Assembly (NCBI GenBank): GCA_002450255.1
Contig: DJYW01000179.1
Location: 1 to 35,325, forward strand
Source: Gammaproteobacteria bacterium UBA6968
GTDB lineage: Bacteria > Pseudomonadota > Gammaproteobacteria > Pseudomonadales > Azotimanducaceae
DNA length: 35,325 bases
Direction: 5' to 3'
Shown here: piece after piece, positions 16,559 to 24,307 of the stretch
How the letters are laid out: every line of letters begins with the position of its first letter
How positions within the stretch are numbered: position 1 is the stretch's first letter
Notes under the pieces: generated by a model
The model's input: only the letters and a program-made list of their open reading frames with translations
The model's database searches: none
What the model was told of the DNA's origin: nothing
Position numbers and translations under genes: made by a program

Positions 16559-18361
16559 TTAGGCGCGTTTGCGTTCGTGTTCCTTTAACAACAGCTTACG
16601 CACGCGGATGTTCGCCGGCGTGACTTCGACCAGCTCATCGTCATCAATAAATTCGAGCGCTTGCTCTAGCGTAAATTGAACAGCCGGCGTGAGGATGATG
16701 TTTTCATCTGAGCCCGCAGCGCGGATGTTAGTCAGCTTCTTTTCTTTCAGAGGATTTACCGTCAGGTCATTGCCGCGACTGTGAATGCCGACAACCATCC
16801 CTTCGTAGATCAAGTCATTGGGACGGACCATAAGGCGCCCACGGTTTTGCAAATTAAACAAAGCGAATCCCACCGCCTTGCCCTGTGCATTTGAGATCAA
16901 AACGCCGTTGTTACGTTGGCCCAAATCATCGCTGATCTTTGTGCCGAAACCGGCTGACGCAAACGACATGATGCCTGTGCCCGAAGTTTGCGAGAGGAAA
17001 ATCGGGCGGTACCCCATAATACCTCGGCTGGGTATTCTAAATTGCAGGCGAACTCGGCCTTTACCATCAGGCTGCATCTCTTGCAGTTCCCCGCGACGGT
17101 CGCCGAGAGACTCCATAATTTTGCCCTGATGACCTTCTTCAATATCTAAAATCAGGGTCTCATAAGGCTCTTGAACCACCCCATCTTCTTCCCGAAAAAT
17201 CACCTGAGGCCGTGAGACAGCGATCTCAAAACCTTCCCGCCGCATGGTTTCGATCAATACAGAAAGGTGCAATTCACCGCGACCGGATACCGCGAAGCGG
17301 TCTGGGTCCGGCGTGTCTTCAACCATTAACGCAACATTGTGCGAGGCTTCAGTGAGCAACCGATCACGGATTTGACGGCTGGTCAGAAATTTTCCCTCGG
17401 TACCCGAAAGCGGTGAATTATTGACGCAGAACATCATTGTTAGAGTGGGTTCGTCAACCGAAAGCTGCGGCAGCGACTCCACTTCTTCTGGAGCGCAAAT
17501 GGTGTCTGAGATGCCGATTTTGTCGATGCCGGTAATGCAGACTATGTCGCCAGCGGTAGCGCTCCCTGCCTCGATTCGTTCGAGTCCGCGGTGTGTATAA
17601 ATATTCATCACCTTCGCTTTGCGCTCGGAACCCTCGCGATCAATAACGGTTACGGCTTGATTACGTTGCAGCGTGCCACGTGCAATTCGGCCGATGCCGA
17701 TCACGCCTTCGTAAGTGGAATAGTCCAATGCACTAATCTGCAGTTGCAGCGGGCCTTCGATGTCCACTTGCGGTGGTGGCACTTCGGCGACAATCAAGTC
17801 CAGCAATGGAGACATGTCGTCCTGAATCGCATCAAGCTCGCGACCCGCCACGCCGTTAATTGCCGAGGCATAGACTATGGAAAAATCGAGTTGCTCGTCA
17901 CTGCCGCCCAAGTTGTCGAACAAATCGAAAACCTCATCGATGGCCCGATCTGGTTGTGCGCCGTCACGATCTATTTTATTCACCACTACAATCGGTTTAA
18001 GGCCGTAGCTAAACGCCTTCTGAGTGACGAACCGGGTTTGCGGCATCGGCCCGTCCACAGCATCCACGAGCAAGATGACTGCGTCGACCATAGACAGAAT
18101 GCGCTCAACTTCGCCGCCGAAGTCTGCGTGCCCCGGCGTATCGACGATATTGATGCGGGTTTGTTCATATTCAATAGCCGTGTTCTTGGCCAGAATTGTA
18201 ATGCCGCGTTCTTTCTCCAGATCGTTACTATCCATAACCCGTTCGGTATCGGCACCGGACAGCAGGCCCGTTTGCTTCAACAAGCAGTCAACTAAGGTCG
18301 TTTTACCGTGATCAACGTGGGCAATGATCGCCACATTACGAATGTTCAAACTTGTCGCCAA
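16559..18361 (-). CDS. typA: Ribosome-associated translational GTPase BipA/TypA
   Basis: BipA is an EF-G-like GTPase that binds the ribosome and assists assembly and stress adaptation. The 600-residue protein has G1 AHVDHGKTT, the switch region with ERGITILAKN, G3 DTPGHADFGGE and G4 NKIDRDGA. Domain II and EF-G-like C-terminal domains follow, and the BipA-specific C-terminus includes RGIMGYRPIFLSQTSGTG. The start codon is TTG at 18359-18361. It is supported by a strong AGGAG seven bases upstream and by the family N-terminus, with no better ATG available. The gene is convergent with tatC. Confidence 0.96.
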   Translation of the reverse strand: MATSLNIRNVAIIAHVDHGKTTLVDCLLKQTGLLSGADTERVMDSNDLEKERGITILAKNTAIEYEQTRINIVDTPGHADFGGEVERILSMVDAVILLVDAVDGPMPQTRFVTQKAFSYGLKPIVVVNKIDRDGAQPDRAIDEVFDLFDNLGGSDEQLDFSIVYASAINGVAGRELDAIQDDMSPLLDLIVAEVPPPQVDIEGPLQLQISALDYSTYEGVIGIGRIARGTLQRNQAVTVIDREGSERKAKVMNIYTHRGLERIEAGSATAGDIVCITGIDKIGISDTICAPEEVESLPQLSVDEPTLTMMFCVNNSPLSGTEGKFLTSRQIRDRLLTEASHNVALMVEDTPDPDRFAVSGRGELHLSVLIETMRREGFEIAVSRPQVIFREEDGVVQEPYETLILDIEEGHQGKIMESLGDRRGELQEMQPDGKGRVRLQFRIPSRGIMGYRPIFLSQTSGTGIMSFASAGFGTKISDDLGQRNNGVLISNAQGKAVGFALFNLQNRGRLMVRPNDLIYEGMVVGIHSRGNDLTVNPLKEKKLTNIRAAGSDENIILTPAVQFTLEQALEFIDDDELVEVTPANIRVRKLLLKEHERKRA

Positions 18362-18368
18362 GTGCTTG

Positions 18369-18373
18369 CTCCT
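18369..18373 (-). promoter_or_regulatory. Ribosome binding site that fixes the TTG start of typA
   Basis: On the minus strand AGGAG lies seven bases before the TTG codon at 18359-18361. This strong Shine-Dalgarno match at ideal spacing supports the rare start codon. Confidence 0.8.
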
Positions 18374-18754
18374 GAAAAGGTAATCAACCCTCGCTTAATC
18401 AGCGCGGGATAATTGAAGGGGACCGGATGGGCGCGGATTATGGACTAACTCGGTAGCGATGTCCCAATCGGGGTGAGGTCTTTTGTAACCTCAACACTTG
18501 GATGCGGAACAATCGACGCGCAGCCTGGCCAAAGCCGTTACCTCTGCGCTTTTGCACTTTACTAGTCCAGCAAGACAGACAAAAACCAAACCGATCCATC
18601 ACTCTCGATTCCCCATGCTGGCTTATCGCTCATCTCTCATTGTGTGCCTAAAATAGGGCTGCCTCTTAACGATCACCTCGAATCGCTCGGCGTCAGTTTG
18701 GCGGCCGGTGAGGCGACTTTTATGCAGTCTTTGCACAATGTAGTTTGAAGCAAG

Positions 18755-18771
18755 GTAACTTATTTGGTGCG
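18755..18771 (+). promoter_or_regulatory. Possible weak NtrC (NRI) binding site
   Basis: The right half-site GGTGC (18766-18770) matches the NtrC consensus; the left half is poor. Bases 18758-18771 agree at 13 of 14 positions with the stronger site upstream of ntrB (20317-20330), which argues that it is a real member of the same site family. Confidence 0.4.
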
Positions 18772-18877
18772 CAGGCTCACGAGACCACCGGCTTTTCAGA
18801 GAATTCCCCGATTTTGGGCAACGAACACCCGCCTTATGCACTATTTTTGACCATATTCTGCGTTTGGGCACATCGAA

Positions 18878-18894
18878 AGCACCAAATTTGCGCA
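18878..18894 (+). promoter_or_regulatory. Putative NtrC binding site (enhancer) for the glutamine synthetase gene
   Basis: AGCACCAAATTTGCGCA matches the 17-base NtrC consensus at 13 positions, with a perfect GCACC left half. Its centre lies about 97 bases upstream of the start point predicted from the sigma-54 promoter, a usual enhancer distance. Confidence 0.55.
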
Positions 18895-18956
18895 AAATAA
18901 GCGGCCCACTACAGCCAGAACGTCCTATCGATAGGCAAATTACGTTAGGATTCGGC

Positions 18957-18972
18957 TGGCATGCATCTTGCT
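18957..18972 (+). promoter_or_regulatory. Sigma-54 (RpoN) promoter of the glutamine synthetase gene
   Basis: TGGCATGCATCTTGCT matches the sigma-54 consensus TGGCACG-N4-TTGCW with a single difference. GG at 18958-18959 and GC at 18970-18971 are ten bases apart, the required -24/-12 spacing. Transcription would begin near 18983, leaving a leader of about 185 bases before the ATG at 19169. With NtrC-like sites upstream and ntrBC downstream, nitrogen-limitation control is strongly indicated. Confidence 0.8.
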
Positions 18973-19137
18973 CAAAAATTGGTCAAGTTACTTAAGCTCT
19001 TGGGGCTAAAGCTGACTGGGTCAAAAAGGTCGCCGTTGTTTCAAGAGACACGGTTTTTGGAAGGCACGGGGTTTGGCAGACACGGTTGCAGTCTCGCCGC
19101 CGACCGCCAAGGCGTCTGAGCATCGCTTGCTTCAGCG

Positions 19138-19151
19138 TTGATACGTATCAA
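19138..19151. promoter_or_regulatory. Perfect 14-base palindrome next to the glutamine synthetase start
   Basis: TTGATACGTATCAA is a perfect inverted repeat without a spacer, ending just before the AGGAG at 19154-19158. It lies inside the predicted leader, where a bound repressor or an RNA fold could act. No regulator is recognised from the sequence. Confidence 0.35.
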
Positions 19152-19168
19152 ACAGGAGATTCAATCAA

Positions 19169-20179
19169 ATGAAAACGAAACTAGAGTACATCTGGCTAGA
19201 CGGCTATATGCCGACCCAAAGCCTCCGCAGCAAAACCCGAATCGAATCGGATTTCGGTGGCACCCTGGCCGAATGCCCAATGTGGTCTTTCGACGGTAGT
19301 TCCACCGAACAGGCTGATGGCAGTGATTCGGACTGTCTGCTAAAGCCAGTCGCCATCTATCCAGACCCAGATCGACAGAACGCATACCTAGTTATGACGG
19401 AAGTGTTAAACGCCGACGGCACCCCGCATGCGTCTAACGGTCGCGCCACGATCGACGACGACGACAACGACTTTTGGTTTGGTTTCGAACAAGAATACTT
19501 TTTATGGGACGTAGACACCCAGCTACCGCCTGGCTTCCCCGCTGGCGGCTTCCCTGCACCTCAGGGTCCTTACTATTGCTCCGTCGGAGCAGCTAACTCA
19601 CACGGACGCGACTGTGTTGAAGAGCATTTCGACATTTGCTTGGAAGCAGGCATCAACGTAGAAGGCATCAACGCCGAAGTAGCTGCGGGCCAGTGGGAAT
19701 TCCAGGTGTTTGCTAAAGGCGCTAAAGAGGCTGGAGACGAGACTTGGATTGCACGCTATCTGCTTGAGCGTACCGGCGAAAAATACGGCTATGCAATCAA
19801 CTGGCATCCTAAGCCGTTTGGCGACTTGGACTGGAACGGTTCAGGCATGCACGCAAACTTCTCTAACGGCTTAATGCGTGATTCTGGAGATGAGTCGGTC
19901 TTTACCAAAATTTGCGAAAACTTCGGTAAAAACATTGAGCGTCATATCAGCGTTTACGGCGCGGACAATGATCAACGCCTGACCGGTAAGCATGAAACCC
20001 AATCAATCGACACGTTTAGCTATGGTGTCTCTGATCGCGGCGCTTCAATCCGAATTCCAATCGGTACGGTTGAAGACGGCTGGAAAGGACGTTTAGAAGA
20101 TCGACGCACCGCGTCCAACGCTGACCCATATAAGGTTGCGGCAGCGATCATTAAGACGACCAAAGAAGCGCTGGGCTAA
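19169..20179 (+). CDS. Type II glutamine synthetase (GSII, eukaryote-like)
   Basis: The enzyme makes glutamine from glutamate, ammonia and ATP. The 336 residues and motifs are those of GSII, not of the type I GlnA (about 470 residues). It has the beta-grasp N-terminal region KLEYIWLDGYMPTQSLRSKT, then SFDGSSTEQADGSDSDCLLKP, the metal-site FGFEQEYFLWD, NGSGMHANFSN, RLTGKHETQSIDTFSYGV and EDRRTASNADPY. The NLY adenylylation motif of GSI is not seen, so control by GlnE is not expected. The wording resembles the GSII branch I associate with Bacteroidetes and some gammaproteobacteria, which suggests past transfer, but a tree is needed. A strong AGGAGA precedes the ATG. It stands where glnA normally sits, before ntrBC, under a sigma-54 promoter. 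Confidence 0.93.
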   Translation: MKTKLEYIWLDGYMPTQSLRSKTRIESDFGGTLAECPMWSFDGSSTEQADGSDSDCLLKPVAIYPDPDRQNAYLVMTEVLNADGTPHASNGRATIDDDDNDFWFGFEQEYFLWDVDTQLPPGFPAGGFPAPQGPYYCSVGAANSHGRDCVEEHFDICLEAGINVEGINAEVAAGQWEFQVFAKGAKEAGDETWIARYLLERTGEKYGYAINWHPKPFGDLDWNGSGMHANFSNGLMRDSGDESVFTKICENFGKNIERHISVYGADNDQRLTGKHETQSIDTFSYGVSDRGASIRIPIGTVEDGWKGRLEDRRTASNADPYKVAAAIIKTTKEALG

Positions 20180-20218
20180 AGCTACTGCCACCGCTGCTAT
20201 AGCATTGGCCAGTATCCA

Positions 20219-20250
20219 GGTGGGCGCGGAGAATCATCTCAGCGCCCACC
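20219..20250 (+). terminator. Strong hairpin after the glutamine synthetase gene (terminator-like, no U-run)
   Basis: GGTGGGCGC (20219-20227) pairs perfectly with GCGCCCACC (20242-20250) across a 14-base loop, 40 bases after the stop codon. The very stable stem suggests a transcript 3' end or an attenuator that lowers read-through into ntrBC. The missing U-run means it is not a textbook intrinsic terminator. Confidence 0.5.
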
Positions 20251-20313
20251 GCCAAACCCACTACTAAAGCCCACCGAAAACCAGACGTGTGGCAATTGCG
20301 CCGCATGTCATTT

Positions 20314-20330
20314 TGCACTAATTTGGTGCG
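20314..20330 (+). promoter_or_regulatory. NtrC binding site upstream of ntrB
   Basis: TGCACTAATTTGGTGCG matches the 17-base NtrC consensus at 13 positions with both half-sites nearly intact (GCACT and GGTGC). It lies about 200 bases before ntrB and abuts a TATGAT at 20331, so autorepression of ntrBC, as at the E. coli glnL promoter, is a reasonable inference. Confidence 0.6.
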
Positions 20331-20528
20331 TATGATGATTAAATTCTAAAGAGCAGTTGGCATTGAGAAACCGTGGCAACGAACCACAATCGGACGGAAC
20401 CACACCCACCAGGCAAAACGGTGCTTTTATGTTGAGAGGAAATAGCTCACGACCCGAAACCAAGGCTACAAATTTTCCTGTCGTCACCTACCGTTGCCTT
20501 GCCGCCGAGATAGAAAAGGCGTGACCTA

Positions 20529-21632
20529 ATGAGCAGCAAGCAAAGCTACAGCCCGTTTAATGATGCAGCCACATCTAGTCGCGACGTGATAGACGCCCTC
20601 ATCACAGCCGTGATCGTGCTGGATTCAGATCTAAGAGTGACATTTGTTAACACTGCTGCCGAACAGATTCTCGGTCTCTCAGCGAGCCAGGCCCAGGGTC
20701 AGCTAATGCAGCGCCTGCTGATACGCACAGACACCCTGGTCCCCGCGCTACGGCGAGCGCTCGATGAAAGACAGCCGTTCACTGCGAGAGATACACGCCT
20801 GCATTTACCGGATCAAGTCATCGAAGATGTCGATCTATCCACTTCGTTGCTGGACCATACACAAGGTCTTGTTATAGAGATGCGGCCCACCACGCGCCTC
20901 AACACCATCAGCCAAAACAGAAGCTCTGCAGCGACCCAAGAAACCACCCGCAGTCTGATTCGCGGCCTTGCCCATGAAGTCAAGAACCCCCTTGGCGGAA
21001 TACGCGGAGCGGCTCAGTTATTAGAGCGCGATTTGCCGACAGCTGAGTTACGCGAATACACCCGCGTCATTATCAATGAGGCAGACCGATTAAGCAGCTT
21101 GGTAGACCGTATGTTAGGCCCGCGCCAAGTGCCGCTTACTGAACCACAAAATCTGCCAGAACTGTGCGAGCACGTTATTCAAATTCTCGCTTCGGACTCA
21201 TTACAAACCGGACAAACGCCGATTGAATGGCATAGAGACTACGACCCGAGCCTGCCTGAAGTGGAGGCTGACCGCGACCAACTGATTCAGGCGCTGTTGA
21301 ACGTCGCTAAAAACGCCTGTGAGGCACTGGTCAATCAAGCGCAAGGTCACGTCTGTGTCAAAACACGGGTGATCAGACAATTTACCATCGGCACAGTCCG
21401 TCACCGCCAGGTCATTTGCTTAAGCGTTAGCGATAATGGCCCCGGTATAGAACCGGAAATGTTGGAAAAGATTTTCTTCCCGATGATCAGCGGCAAAAGT
21501 AACGGCTCTGGTCTGGGCCTAGCAATCGCACAAAACATAATCAGCCAACATCAAGGCACCATTCAAGTGAGCAGTAAACCGGGGCAAACCACCTTTTCGA
21601 TTTATCTGCCGTTCACTCAAGAAACTAATTAA
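20529..21632 (+). CDS. glnL: Nitrogen regulation sensor histidine kinase NtrB
   Basis: NtrB is the cytoplasmic kinase/phosphatase that, with PII, phosphorylates NtrC under nitrogen limitation. The 367-residue protein has a PAS domain (about 18-125), the H-box GLAHEVKNPLGGIRGAAQLL with phospho-acceptor His149, an N-box NVAKNACEAL and G-boxes SVSDNGPGIEPE and GSGLGLAIAQNII. No transmembrane segment is present, as expected for NtrB. AAGG precedes the ATG. ntrC follows 39 bases downstream in the same operon. Confidence 0.95.
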   Translation: MSSKQSYSPFNDAATSSRDVIDALITAVIVLDSDLRVTFVNTAAEQILGLSASQAQGQLMQRLLIRTDTLVPALRRALDERQPFTARDTRLHLPDQVIEDVDLSTSLLDHTQGLVIEMRPTTRLNTISQNRSSAATQETTRSLIRGLAHEVKNPLGGIRGAAQLLERDLPTAELREYTRVIINEADRLSSLVDRMLGPRQVPLTEPQNLPELCEHVIQILASDSLQTGQTPIEWHRDYDPSLPEVEADRDQLIQALLNVAKNACEALVNQAQGHVCVKTRVIRQFTIGTVRHRQVICLSVSDNGPGIEPEMLEKIFFPMISGKSNGSGLGLAIAQNIISQHQGTIQVSSKPGQTTFSIYLPFTQETN

Positions 21633-21671
21633 ATGATAGGTCAATGAAGACCTCAAAAAATAGGATGTCTA

Positions 21672-23063
21672 ATGAATGAAAGTGTTTGGGTAATAGACGA
21701 TGACAGCGCAATTCGCTGGGTGCTTGATCGAGCCTTAGGCCAGGCGGGCATCCAAATCACCGCTTTCGATACCGCCGACCAAGCTTTGCATCACTTAAAC
21801 GATGACCCACCTATCGCCATTTTGACCGACATCCGCATGCCCGGTATGTCAGGTTTAGATTTTGTAGAAAAGGTGCGCAATACCCACTCGCAAGTTCCCA
21901 TAATCGTGATGACCGCTCACTCCGATTTACAGAGTGCCGTGTCCAGCTACGAACGCGGCGCGTTTGAATACTTACCTAAACCCTTCGACGTAGACGAGGC
22001 CGTATCGGTCGTACAACGCGCCATCGCTTTTGGCAAAGAGGCCGATGCGACACCACCTTCGCTACTGCCTCAATCTACCGAAATCATCGGCCAGGCGCCG
22101 GCGATGCAAGAGGTCTTTCGTGCCATAGGTCGCTTATCTTCATCAAATATCAGCGTTCTGATCAACGGACCATCCGGCTCCGGCAAGGAACTAGTGGCGC
22201 GAGCGCTACACAAACACAGTCCCCGGCAGGACAAGCCCTTTGTTGCATTGAACGTAGCCGCCATCCCAAACGAACTCATCGAAAGCGAGCTTTTCGGCCA
22301 TGAAAAAGGATCATTTACCGGTGCCGCGCAGCGCCGCGTTGGCCGTTTCGAACAAGCCGAGGGCGGCACTCTGTTTTTAGATGAGATTGGCGATATGCCA
22401 GCCTCAGCCCAGACTCGGTTGTTGCGGGTTTTAGCCGAAAACGAATTCTACCGAGTGGGCGGACATTACTCGGTAAAAGCCGACGTAAGAATTATCGCGG
22501 CAACACACCAGGATCTTGAGACCCAAGTCACCGACGGTCGCTTCCGCGAAGACTTGTTCCACCGCCTCAACGTTATTCGAGTGCATGTGCCCGCTCTGGC
22601 GGAGCGGCGTATGGATATTCCACTGTTGGCTGAATATTTTTTAAACAAAGCAGCGAAGGAGCTCGATGACGAGCCAAAACGGTTAGATCCAAGTGCCGCA
22701 GAATACCTCAGCGCGCTAGCCTGGCCTGGCAATGTTCGTCAGTTAGAAAACACCTGCCGCTGGCTTCAGGTTATGGCCAGTTCGCGAACGATTCTGATTG
22801 AAGATTTACCGCCGGAGCTACAGCAATCCGCGCCGCCAAAAGCCAACGCAGATTGGGAGGCTGGGCTGGATATCTGGGCGAGCACGCTGCTCGACAGCGA
22901 TGCCAACGCGCCGCTGCTGGACACCGCTATGCCTAAATTCGAACGCATCATGATCGACGTGGCACTGCGTAAAACAGGCGGCCGCAAGAAAGACGCGGCT
23001 GAGCTTTTGGGATGGGGCCGAAACACGTTGACGCGTAAAATGCAGGAACTTCATTACACTTAA
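21672..23063 (+). CDS. glnG: Nitrogen regulation response regulator NtrC (sigma-54 activator)
   Basis: NtrC activates sigma-54 promoters when phosphorylated by NtrB. The 463 residues comprise a receiver domain (1-120) with phospho-acceptor Asp53 in LTDIRMPGMSG, an AAA+ domain (about 140-375) with Walker A GPSGSGKELV, and a Fis-type helix-turn-helix at the end (GGRKKDAAELLGWGRNTLTRKMQ). The sigma-54 contact loop reads GSFTGA (213-218) instead of the usual GAFTGA. It is the obvious regulator of the sigma-54 promoter at 18957, and its own operon carries an NtrC-type site. Confidence 0.95.
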   Translation: MNESVWVIDDDSAIRWVLDRALGQAGIQITAFDTADQALHHLNDDPPIAILTDIRMPGMSGLDFVEKVRNTHSQVPIIVMTAHSDLQSAVSSYERGAFEYLPKPFDVDEAVSVVQRAIAFGKEADATPPSLLPQSTEIIGQAPAMQEVFRAIGRLSSSNISVLINGPSGSGKELVARALHKHSPRQDKPFVALNVAAIPNELIESELFGHEKGSFTGAAQRRVGRFEQAEGGTLFLDEIGDMPASAQTRLLRVLAENEFYRVGGHYSVKADVRIIAATHQDLETQVTDGRFREDLFHRLNVIRVHVPALAERRMDIPLLAEYFLNKAAKELDDEPKRLDPSAAEYLSALAWPGNVRQLENTCRWLQVMASSRTILIEDLPPELQQSAPPKANADWEAGLDIWASTLLDSDANAPLLDTAMPKFERIMIDVALRKTGGRKKDAAELLGWGRNTLTRKMQELHYT

Positions 23064-23080
23064 TCACGGTACACTTAGGT

Positions 23081-23542
23081 GTGCATGTGATCCTTTACCA
23101 GCCTGAAATACCGCCGAATACCGGCAACATCATTCGCCTATGCGCCAACAGTGGCGTGAGTTTATGTCTAATTAAACCGCTGGGCTTTGCATGGGATGAT
23201 AAGCGACTGCGCCGCGCCGGCCTGGACTATCATGATCTCGCCAGCGTCGCTCTGTTCGATTCACTACGAGACTGCTTGGCTGCAATCGACGCAGACCGCG
23301 TCTACGCTTTTACAACCAAAGCTTCACGGAATTATGCGGACGCAACCTTTAGCGACCGCTCGGCGCTATTGTTCGGTCCAGAAACGCGCGGCTTACCCAT
23401 CGACGTTTTGGAGAGCTTCGCGCCAGAACTAAAACTGCGCATCCCCATGCGAAGCGACTCTCGCAGCATCAATCTGTCAAATGCAGTCGCCATTGCTGCA
23501 TTCGAGGCTCTGCGGCAGCAAGGCTTCCCTAACGCCCGATAA
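23081..23542 (+). CDS. trmL: tRNA (cytidine(34)-2'-O)-methyltransferase TrmL
   Basis: TrmL 2'-O-methylates the wobble base of certain leucine tRNAs. It is a minimal SPOUT (SpoU) methyltransferase of 153 residues with the family opening LYQPEIPPNTGNIIRLCANSG. The knotted SAM-binding part follows as LLFGPETRGLP and IPMRSDSRSINLSNAVAIA. The start is GTG at 23081 with only a weak binding site (AGG close by); it fits the family N-terminus. It lies 17 bases after ntrC and is probably co-transcribed. It converges on secB with a 25-base gap. Confidence 0.94.
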   Translation: MHVILYQPEIPPNTGNIIRLCANSGVSLCLIKPLGFAWDDKRLRRAGLDYHDLASVALFDSLRDCLAAIDADRVYAFTTKASRNYADATFSDRSALLFGPETRGLPIDVLESFAPELKLRIPMRSDSRSINLSNAVAIAAFEALRQQGFPNAR

Positions 23543-23567
23543 CGCTTCTGCGGCGCGTCGTTTAGGC

Positions 23568-24068
23568 TTAGTGTGTGACCCGGGATGGATCGGAACCCGG
23601 TTCAGAACCGCCTTCCTCTGGATTCGGTTCGGCAGCTTGGTTTTCCCGCGCTTGCATATAAAGTGACTCGAAGTTGATCGGCGCCAATTGCAGCGGCGGG
23701 AAACCGCCCTTCACGACCAACGCATCCGCTGCCTCGCGCGCATACGGAAACAAGGTCGTGGGGCAAGCAATACCAAGTACCTGAGCCAACTGCGCTGCAT
23801 CGCCCCCCTCTATGAGGAAGATACCGGCTTGCTGCACTTCTGCGATAAACCCCGGTTTATCTTCTTGCAGGGCCGTCGCCGTAACGGTCAAAACCACTTC
23901 GTGCAAATTCCCTTCGAGCGGCGTCACTCTGGTATTCACATCCAGTTTTAGTTCAGGTTGCCACGTCGAAACGAAGATCTGTGGGCTTGCAGGGGACTCA
24001 AACGAGGCGTCCTTGAGATAGATTTTATCGATGCGCATGCGCATTGGAGCTTGTTCTGCTTCCGCCAT
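23568..24068 (-). CDS. secB: Protein-export chaperone SecB
   Basis: SecB keeps precursor proteins unfolded and hands them to SecA. The 166-residue protein shows the family core: RIDKIYLKDASFESP, WQPELKLDVNT, EVVLTVTATA, QAGIFLIEG and CPTTLFPYAREAADALVVKGGFPPLQLAPINFESLYMQ. A tail of about 25 residues (NPEEGGSEPGSDPSRVTH at its end) is acidic and probably disordered, longer than in E. coli. AAAGGA lies nine bases before the ATG. The gene is transcribed in the same direction as the rhodanese gene, with a 239-base gap where grxC usually sits. Confidence 0.95.
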   Translation of the reverse strand: MAEAEQAPMRMRIDKIYLKDASFESPASPQIFVSTWQPELKLDVNTRVTPLEGNLHEVVLTVTATALQEDKPGFIAEVQQAGIFLIEGGDAAQLAQVLGIACPTTLFPYAREAADALVVKGGFPPLQLAPINFESLYMQARENQAAEPNPEEGGSEPGSDPSRVTH

Positions 24069-24307
24069 GATCTTGTATCCTTTGCGCTATGTCTTAAAGC
24101 GTGTCTGTTGAATTTCGAGCGGTCGTTGGCTTGTCGGCGAGCCGTCACGGCACCTGTTAGTTGCGGTGAGAACTGCCTCTTTGTGCATCTATTGTTTCGT
24201 GAAGTAGTCTGGCTTGGCTAAAAATCGTTTGATTGTATGCGGCTTCCGGAGGTTGCCCTATGCTTGTCTTTCAGTGGCCTTACTAGGCACTACCTAATGT
24301 TGCTCTA

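Larger units (their letters stand above)
18362..19168. other. 807-base divergent regulatory region between typA and the glutamine synthetase gene
   Basis: This is the longest gene-free stretch of the window. It must hold the typA promoter on the minus strand. On the plus strand it carries the nitrogen-control region: two NtrC-like sites (18755-18771 and 18878-18894), a 12-base palindrome (18924-18935), a sigma-54 promoter (18957-18972) and a 14-base palindrome (19138-19151) next to the ribosome binding site. A 90-codon minus-strand frame at 18623-18895 overlaps these sites and is judged spurious. Confidence 0.65.
20180..20528. other. Intergenic region between the glutamine synthetase gene and ntrB
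   Basis: About 350 bases without a gene. It contains a strong GC-rich hairpin at 20219-20250, just after the synthetase gene, and an NtrC-type site at 20314-20330. A TATGAT at 20331-20336 directly after that site could be the -10 of an ntrB promoter that bound NtrC would block. Confidence 0.45.

Noticed and set aside
17591..18295. 234-codon frame antisense to typA
   Set aside because: It lies wholly inside the conserved typA gene on the other strand, is rich in His and Asn as expected for a shadow frame, and has no domain.
18623..18895. 90-codon minus-strand frame in the typA/GS intergenic region
   Set aside because: Basic, featureless product without a ribosome binding site; it overlaps the NtrC-like sites.
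20290..20302. TGGCAATTGC as a sigma-54 promoter for ntrB
   Set aside because: The GG-to-GC distance is 5 instead of the 10 bases required.
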